The notes beneath the pieces were generated by a model. The model was not told where the DNA came from. It saw only the letters and a program-made list of their open reading frames with translations, and ran no database searches. 5,000 bases of DNA from an uncultured bacterium (lineage in GTDB: Bacteria; Planctomycetota; UBA1135; GCA-002686595), in assembly GCA_902826945.1 (NCBI GenBank), contig CADEGS010000291.1, positions 1-5,000 of the forward strand, written 5' to 3'. Both the position numbers and the translations under genes were made by a program. Positions 1 to 5,000 of this stretch are shown in pieces; positions within the stretch are counted from its first letter, which is position 1, and each line of letters starts with the position of its first letter.

Positions 1-202
1 CGCCCGCCCTGCGCCGCGAGCGGGCCCGCGCCAGCTCGGCGCGCCGGCGCCTCGTTCGATGCCATCCGCGGGGACGGCGGCGACCGACGCATGCAGGACG
101 GCGCGCCGCCGCTCCCACGCCTTCGTGCGTAGCGCGGCCGGGAACCGCGCGTGCGATCATCACCCGTGCGGCCTGGACGCGGGCCGGGCGAGAAGAAGCG
201 CG
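1..202. other. No identifiable gene; possible tail of an upstream reading frame
   Basis: This stretch precedes the pyruvate kinase-like gene. On the plus strand one frame is open from the window edge to a TAG at 130-132 (about 43 codons, mostly G/C in third position, ending in a Pro/Leu/Arg-rich tail), so it could be the end of a gene that starts before the window. A second plus frame runs to a TGA at 204-206, overlapping the ATG at 203. It is almost pure Arg/Ala/Pro, which looks like noise. No domain is recognisable in either frame. On the minus strand a short frame begins at 65 without a ribosome binding site. A short inverted repeat (132-137 with 145-150, 7-nt loop) lies here but is easily expected by chance at this GC content. 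I see no convincing -35/-10 promoter. Confidence 0.2.
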
Positions 203-2074
203 ATGAACCCCATGGGCCAGGAGACGCGCCCGACGGTGCTCCACGACGAGGCGAGCCAGTCGATCGTGCGCGCGCTGAGCGAGCTCGCCGACGTGCGGCG
301 CGCGATGCTCGCCGCGGAGGCAGCGGCCGCGGCGGCGCTCGCCCCGGTGCGCGCCGAGCACGCCGCCGGCGCCCGCAACCTGGCCCACTACCTGGCGCTG
401 CGCGCGCGGGAGGTGCGGCCGCTGCAGGAGCGTCTGGCGCACCTGGGCCTGTCCTCGCTCGGTCGCTGCGAGGCGCACGCGCTCGCCGGCGTCGAGGCCG
501 TGCTCGCCACGCTGGCGGAGCTCGCGGGCCGTCCGGAGGAGGCGCCGCGCTTCCCCGGGGCGCGCGACTTCGATCTGGGCGGCGAGCGCCTCGAGGCACA
601 CACCGAGGCGCTGCTCGGCCCCGCGCGCGACGGCCGCCGCGTCCGCATCCTCGTCACGCTCGCGCCCGACGCGGCGGAGGACGTCGCCCGGCTGCGCGAG
701 TGGATCGAGCGCGGCATGGATGCGGTGCGCATCAACTGCGCGCACGACGGCCCGCGGGAATGGGAGCGCATGATCGACCACCTGCGCCGCGCGCAGCAGG
801 CCGCGGGCCGCAAGCTGCGCGTCCTGATGGACCTGGGCGGCCCGAAGCTCCGCACCGGGCCGGTCGAGCCCGGATTGCGCGTCCGGAAGCTCAAGCCCGA
901 GCGCGACGAGCTCGGTCGCGTGCGCGTCCCCGCGCGTGTGTGGCTGTCCGCCGACGGCGCTCCTCCCGTCGCCGCCGAGGACGCGCCCGTGCTGCCCGTC
1001 GCGCGCGAGCTCCTGCACCAGCTCGCCGACGGCGACCGGCTCGCGTTCGTCGACGCGCGCGACGCGCGGCGCAGCCTGCGCGTCGTCCAGGTGACGCCCG
1101 CGGGAGCCTGGGCCGAGACGGAGCGCACGAGCTACGTCGTCGCGGGCACGCGCCTCGAGCGGCGGCACAGGACGATCGGCCGGGTCGGCGAGCTCGCGCC
1201 GCGCGAGGGGACGATCCACCTGAGCCGCGGCGAGCGCCTCGTCCTGACGCGCGCGCTGGACCCGGGGCGCGGCGCGCTGCGCGACGCCCACGGACGCACG
1301 CTGAGCCCGGCGACGATCGGCTGCACGCTCGGCGCGGTCTTCTCGTGCGTGTGCGCCGGCGAGCGCGTGCTCTTCGACGACGGTCGCATCGGCGGGGTGA
1401 TCCGCTCCGTGACGGAGGACCGGCTGGTGGTCGAGATCACCGAGGCGCGCGACGGAGGCGAGACGCTGCGCGCGGACAAGGGCATCAACCTCCCCGACAG
1501 CCGGCTCGACCTGCCCGCGCTGACCGCCAAGGACCTGGCCGACCTCGAGTTCGTCGTCGCGCACGCCGACGCCGTCGGCCTGTCCTTCGTGCACCGGCCG
1601 GAGGACCTGCACGACCTCGCCGCGCGGCTGGAGCAGCTCGGCCGGCCGGACCTCGGCGTCGTGCTGAAGATCGAGACGCGCCGCGCCTTCGAGCGCCTGC
1701 CCGCGTTGCTCTTCGCCGCGATGCAGGCCCCCCGCGTGGGCGTGATGATCGCGCGCGGCGACCTGGCGGTAGAGTGCGGCTGGGAGCGGCTGGCCGAGGC
1801 GCAGGAGGAGATCCTGTGGCTGGCCGAGGCCGCGCACGTCCCGGTGATCTGGGCCACGCAGGTGCTCGAGGGCCTGGCCAAGGACGGTCGCCCGTCGCGC
1901 GCCGAGATCACCGACGCCGCCATGAGCGAGCGCGCGGAGTGCGTCATGCTCAACAAGGGCGCGCACGTCGGGGAAGCGGTCGCCGCCCTCGACGACATCC
2001 TGCGCCGCATGCAGGCGCACCAGCGCAAGAAGAGCTCGATGCTGCGCCCGCTGCGGCTGGCGACCGGCTACTGA
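203..2074 (+). CDS. Pyruvate kinase-like protein, divergent, with N-terminal extension and enlarged B domain
   Basis: Predicted cytoplasmic 623-residue member of the pyruvate kinase superfamily (phosphoenolpyruvate + ADP to pyruvate + ATP). Residues about 58-105 form a helical N-terminal module (key segment NLAHYLALRAREVRPLQERL) that ordinary pyruvate kinases lack. The catalytic barrel starts near 146. It shows GMDAVRINCAH (171-181), DLGGPKLRTG (210-219), KGINLP (426-431), KIE (489-491, catalytic Lys and metal-binding Glu), ARGD (517-520, metal-binding Asp), ATQVLEGL (551-558, catalytic Thr) and PSRAEITDAA (564-573). The B domain, about 219-425, is roughly twice the usual size and looks internally repeated. 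The C-terminal regulatory domain is missing: the protein ends soon after MLNKG (582-586), which replaces the usual MLSGETA. Lys215 aligns with the residue that marks K+-independent enzymes. The ATG at 203 follows a GA-rich stretch (190-198); an upstream ATG at 59 would add only low-complexity sequence. The superfamily is certain; true pyruvate kinase activity is an inference, although the catalytic residues are present. Confidence 0.9.
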   Translation: MNPMGQETRPTVLHDEASQSIVRALSELADVRRAMLAAEAAAAAALAPVRAEHAAGARNLAHYLALRAREVRPLQERLAHLGLSSLGRCEAHALAGVEAVLATLAELAGRPEEAPRFPGARDFDLGGERLEAHTEALLGPARDGRRVRILVTLAPDAAEDVARLREWIERGMDAVRINCAHDGPREWERMIDHLRRAQQAAGRKLRVLMDLGGPKLRTGPVEPGLRVRKLKPERDELGRVRVPARVWLSADGAPPVAAEDAPVLPVARELLHQLADGDRLAFVDARDARRSLRVVQVTPAGAWAETERTSYVVAGTRLERRHRTIGRVGELAPREGTIHLSRGERLVLTRALDPGRGALRDAHGRTLSPATIGCTLGAVFSCVCAGERVLFDDGRIGGVIRSVTEDRLVVEITEARDGGETLRADKGINLPDSRLDLPALTAKDLADLEFVVAHADAVGLSFVHRPEDLHDLAARLEQLGRPDLGVVLKIETRRAFERLPALLFAAMQAPRVGVMIARGDLAVECGWERLAEAQEEILWLAEAAHVPVIWATQVLEGLAKDGRPSRAEITDAAMSERAECVMLNKGAHVGEAVAALDDILRRMQAHQRKKSSMLRPLRLATGY

Positions 2075-2102
2075 TCCGTCCGGCGCAGGGAGCGGGAGCG
2101 CC

Positions 2103-3008
2103 TCAGACGAGCGAGGCGAGCGGCTTGCGGCGCAGCTTGCGCCGCGCGCTCAGCTCGCTCGCGTAGACGCGCTTGACGCCGTCGCCCAGCGCCTTCTCGA
2201 CGTCGCGCACGTTCTGCACCAGCCGGTGCATGCCGAGCACCTCGACCGAGGCCGCCTGGTCGGTGCCCCACATGGCCCGGTCGAGCGTGATGTGGCGCTC
2301 CAGGAAACGCGCGCCGAGCGCGACCGCGGCCCACGACGTGGCCAGCCCGACCTCGTGGCCCGAGTAGCCGACCACGGCCCCGGGGAAGCGCTCCTGCAGC
2401 GTGCCGAGCATGTTCAGGTTGAGCTCCTGGGGCGGGCAGGGATAGGTCGACGTGGAGTGCGCGATCAGGAGCTCGTCCGTCCCGGTGCGGGCGACCGCGT
2501 CCTCGATCTCCGCCATCTCCGACATGCCCGTCGAGAGCATCAGCGGCTTGCCCGTGGCGCGCATCCGCTCGAGCAGGGCGTGGTCGGTCAAGGAGGCGGA
2601 GGCGGCCTTGTAGAGCGGCGGGTCGAGGGGCTCGAGCGCCGCCACGGACTCCTCGTCCCAGCACGACGCGAACCACAGGATCCCGCGCTGGCGGCAGTGC
2701 CGGTCGATCTCGGCGAACTGCTCGACGTCGAGCTCGATCCGGTGGCGGTACTCGAGGTACGTCATCCGGCCCCAGGGCGTCTCGCGCGGGACGTCCCACT
2801 GGTCCCTGGGCACGCACGCCTCCGGCGTGCGCTTCTGGAACTTGACGGCGTCGCAGCCGGCGAAGGCGGCGCCGTCGATCAGCGTCTTGGCGGTCTCCAG
2901 CGACCCGTTGTGGTTGATGCCGATCTCGGCGATCACGAACACCGGCTCGCCGTGCCCGATCGCCCGCTCACGGATCTCGACCCGCGGCGCCGGAATGGAT
3001 TGCTTCAT
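2103..3008 (-). CDS. NeuB-family 3-deoxy-ulosonate (sialic acid-like) synthase lacking the SAF domain
   Basis: Predicted cytosolic aldolase-type enzyme that condenses phosphoenolpyruvate with an aldose or aldose phosphate to give a 3-deoxy-2-ulosonic acid. The 301 residues are a NeuB barrel: AEIGINHNG (27-35), KFQKR (56-60), YKAASAS (133-139), STGMSEM (159-165), HSTSTYPCP (184-192), GYSGHEVG (214-221) and ERHITLD (237-243). His218 and His239 match the two metal-binding histidines of the family. GTDQAAS (248-254) is also typical. NeuB proteins are usually about 340-350 residues and end in an antifreeze-like SAF domain. This one stops at a basic tail (RRKLRRK, 289-295) just where SAF would begin, and the next gene leaves no room for it. 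Where sialate synthases have Ser-Gly-Glu/Asp after the barrel lysine, it has Ser-Ala-Ser, so the acceptor is probably not ManNAc. The ATG at 3008 is the only plausible start, because an in-frame stop lies at 3039-3041; AGGAG sits 14 nt upstream. The gene overlaps the phosphatase gene by 41 bp. Family certain; exact sugar unknown. Confidence 0.93.
   Translation of the reverse strand: MKQSIPAPRVEIRERAIGHGEPVFVIAEIGINHNGSLETAKTLIDGAAFAGCDAVKFQKRTPEACVPRDQWDVPRETPWGRMTYLEYRHRIELDVEQFAEIDRHCRQRGILWFASCWDEESVAALEPLDPPLYKAASASLTDHALLERMRATGKPLMLSTGMSEMAEIEDAVARTGTDELLIAHSTSTYPCPPQELNLNMLGTLQERFPGAVVGYSGHEVGLATSWAAVALGARFLERHITLDRAMWGTDQAASVEVLGMHRLVQNVRDVEKALGDGVKRVYASELSARRKLRRKPLASLV
2108..2161. 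terminator. Composite hairpin at the convergent gene junction, possible bidirectional terminator
   Basis: Nested inverted repeats are directly visible. An outer 8-bp arm pairs 2108-2115 with 2154-2161. A 4-bp middle arm pairs 2118-2121 with 2148-2151. A perfect 8-bp inner arm pairs GCGGCGCA (2127-2134) with TGCGCCGC (2138-2145) around a GCT loop. It begins 34 bp after the pyruvate kinase-like stop and lies within the last codons of the convergent synthase gene. A weaker 5-bp arm (2082-2086 with 2098-2102) sits in the 28-bp intergenic gap. No T-tract follows on either strand, so a classical Rho-independent terminator is not supported, though high-GC bacteria often use hairpins without one. It may also be a by-product of Arg/Leu/Ala codons in GC-rich coding sequence. 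Confidence 0.35.
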
Positions 3009-3524
3009 GTCGTTCGCTCGCGCTCCTGGCCTCGATGATCAGCTCCGCCACGTCGCGAAAGGCGCCGTGGCCTCCCGGATTGGGACAGACGAACCGCGCC
3101 GCGGCCCGGGCGAAGCTCGTCGCGTCGCGCGGGCAGGCGGCCAGGCCGACGGCCTCCATCACGCCCACGTCGTTCGTGTCGTCGCCGACGTAGGCCACCT
3201 CCTCGGCCCGCAGGGAGCGGCGGGCCAGGATCGCCTCCAGCACGGCGAGCTTGTCGCGGGCGCCCAGGTGCAGCTCGACGATGCCGAGCTTGGCGGCCCG
3301 CTGCCGCAGGCTGGGCGACGTCTCGCCGCTGACGATGCCGACGTCCACGCCCGCGGCGCGCAGGCGCTCCACGCCCATCCCGTCGCGGATGCAGAAGCGC
3401 TTCAGCTCCTCGCCGCGCTCGGAGTAGTAGACCGAGCCGTCGGTCAGCACGCCGTCGCAGTCCGTCAGCACGAGCCGCACGCGCGCGGCGCGCTCGAGCA
3501 CGTTCGCGCTCCGCTGGTCCCGGA

Positions 3525-3528
<4 letters not shown>
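2968..3528 (-). CDS. KdsC-like HAD-family phosphatase (ulosonate-phosphate phosphatase)
   Basis: Small HAD hydrolase of the KdsC type, which removes the phosphate from Kdo-8-phosphate, KDN-9-phosphate and similar products of PEP-condensing synthases. Read from a GTG at 3528 it has 186 residues, the normal size for this uncapped, tetramer-forming group. Motif I is DCDGVLTDG (23-31), with nucleophile Asp23 and acid/base Asp25. Motif II is VSGE (66-69) with Ser67, Lys93 is the motif III lysine, and the acidic metal-binding motif is GDDTND (115-120). The C-terminal GGHGAFRDV (152-160) corresponds to the glycine-rich tail that closes the KdsC active site. The start is uncertain: GTG 3528 forms a GTGA overlap with the SDR stop, while GTG 3501 has GGAG 7 nt upstream and would give 177 residues. 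It lies directly before the synthase gene, overlapping it by 41 bp, which fits action on the synthase product and implies that the acceptor is a sugar phosphate. Bifunctional fusion to a cytidylyltransferase is excluded by length. Confidence 0.9.

Positions 3529-5000
<1,472 letters not shown>

Noticed and set aside
132..150. Inverted repeat GCGCGG/CCGCGC upstream of the pyruvate kinase-like gene as an operator
   Set aside because: A 6-bp all-G/C arm is common by chance in sequence of this composition, and no promoter elements are visible to anchor it.
151..2166. A 671-codon open frame on the plus strand offset from the pyruvate kinase-like gene, and long minus-strand frames within the same gene (for example 1132-2028 and 388-1128)
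   Set aside because: The translations are almost pure Arg/Ala/Pro/Gly or Ser/Arg with no recognisable motif. Very high GC removes stop codons from alternative frames, and the true frame carries the complete pyruvate kinase motifs.
203..3008. Functional pairing of the pyruvate kinase-like protein and the synthase through shared use of phosphoenolpyruvate
   Set aside because: The genes are on opposite strands and convergent, so they are not co-transcribed. Shared PEP use alone is weak evidence unless the neighbourhood is conserved in other genomes.

Overview
The window is extremely GC-rich (by eye well above 70%), with third codon positions almost always G or C and Ala/Arg/Gly-rich proteins. 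It is therefore bacterial chromosomal DNA from a high-GC lineage such as Myxococcota or a related former deltaproteobacterial group, a high-GC Pseudomonadota or an Actinomycete. The sequence alone does not settle which. No tRNA, rRNA, insertion sequence, CRISPR array or phage gene is visible.

Layout: bases 1-202 hold no gene I can identify, only a possible tail of an upstream frame. Bases 203-2074 (+) encode a divergent pyruvate kinase-like protein with a long N-terminal extension, an enlarged middle domain and no C-terminal regulatory domain. Only 28 bp separate its stop from the stop of a convergent operon on the minus strand, and a strong composite hairpin lies at this junction. The minus-strand operon, read from 5000 down to 2103, contains four tightly packed genes: a class III (glutamate-1-semialdehyde type) aminotransferase whose start lies beyond the window, a short-chain dehydrogenase/reductase of the kind found in surface-glycan loci, a KdsC-like HAD phosphatase, and a NeuB-family 3-deoxy-ulosonate synthase that lacks the usual C-terminal SAF (antifreeze-like) domain. 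Adjacent genes overlap by 4, 4 and 41 bp, so they are very probably co-transcribed and translationally coupled.

Interpretation: synthase plus KdsC-like phosphatase is the core logic of Kdo, KDN and sialic-acid-like pathways: PEP is condensed with a sugar (phosphate) and the phosphate is then removed. The SDR and aminotransferase suggest that the sugar is also oxidised and aminated before or after condensation. The product would be an activated nonulosonic or octulosonic acid, possibly an amino-sugar variant, for lipopolysaccharide, capsule or protein glycosylation. The CMP-transferase needed to activate it is not in the window and should be sought upstream of 5000. The substrate is not readable from the sequence. 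The cassette, with its SAF-less synthase, is the most interesting item here. The pyruvate kinase-like gene is on the opposite strand and is linked only by shared use of PEP, which may be coincidence.
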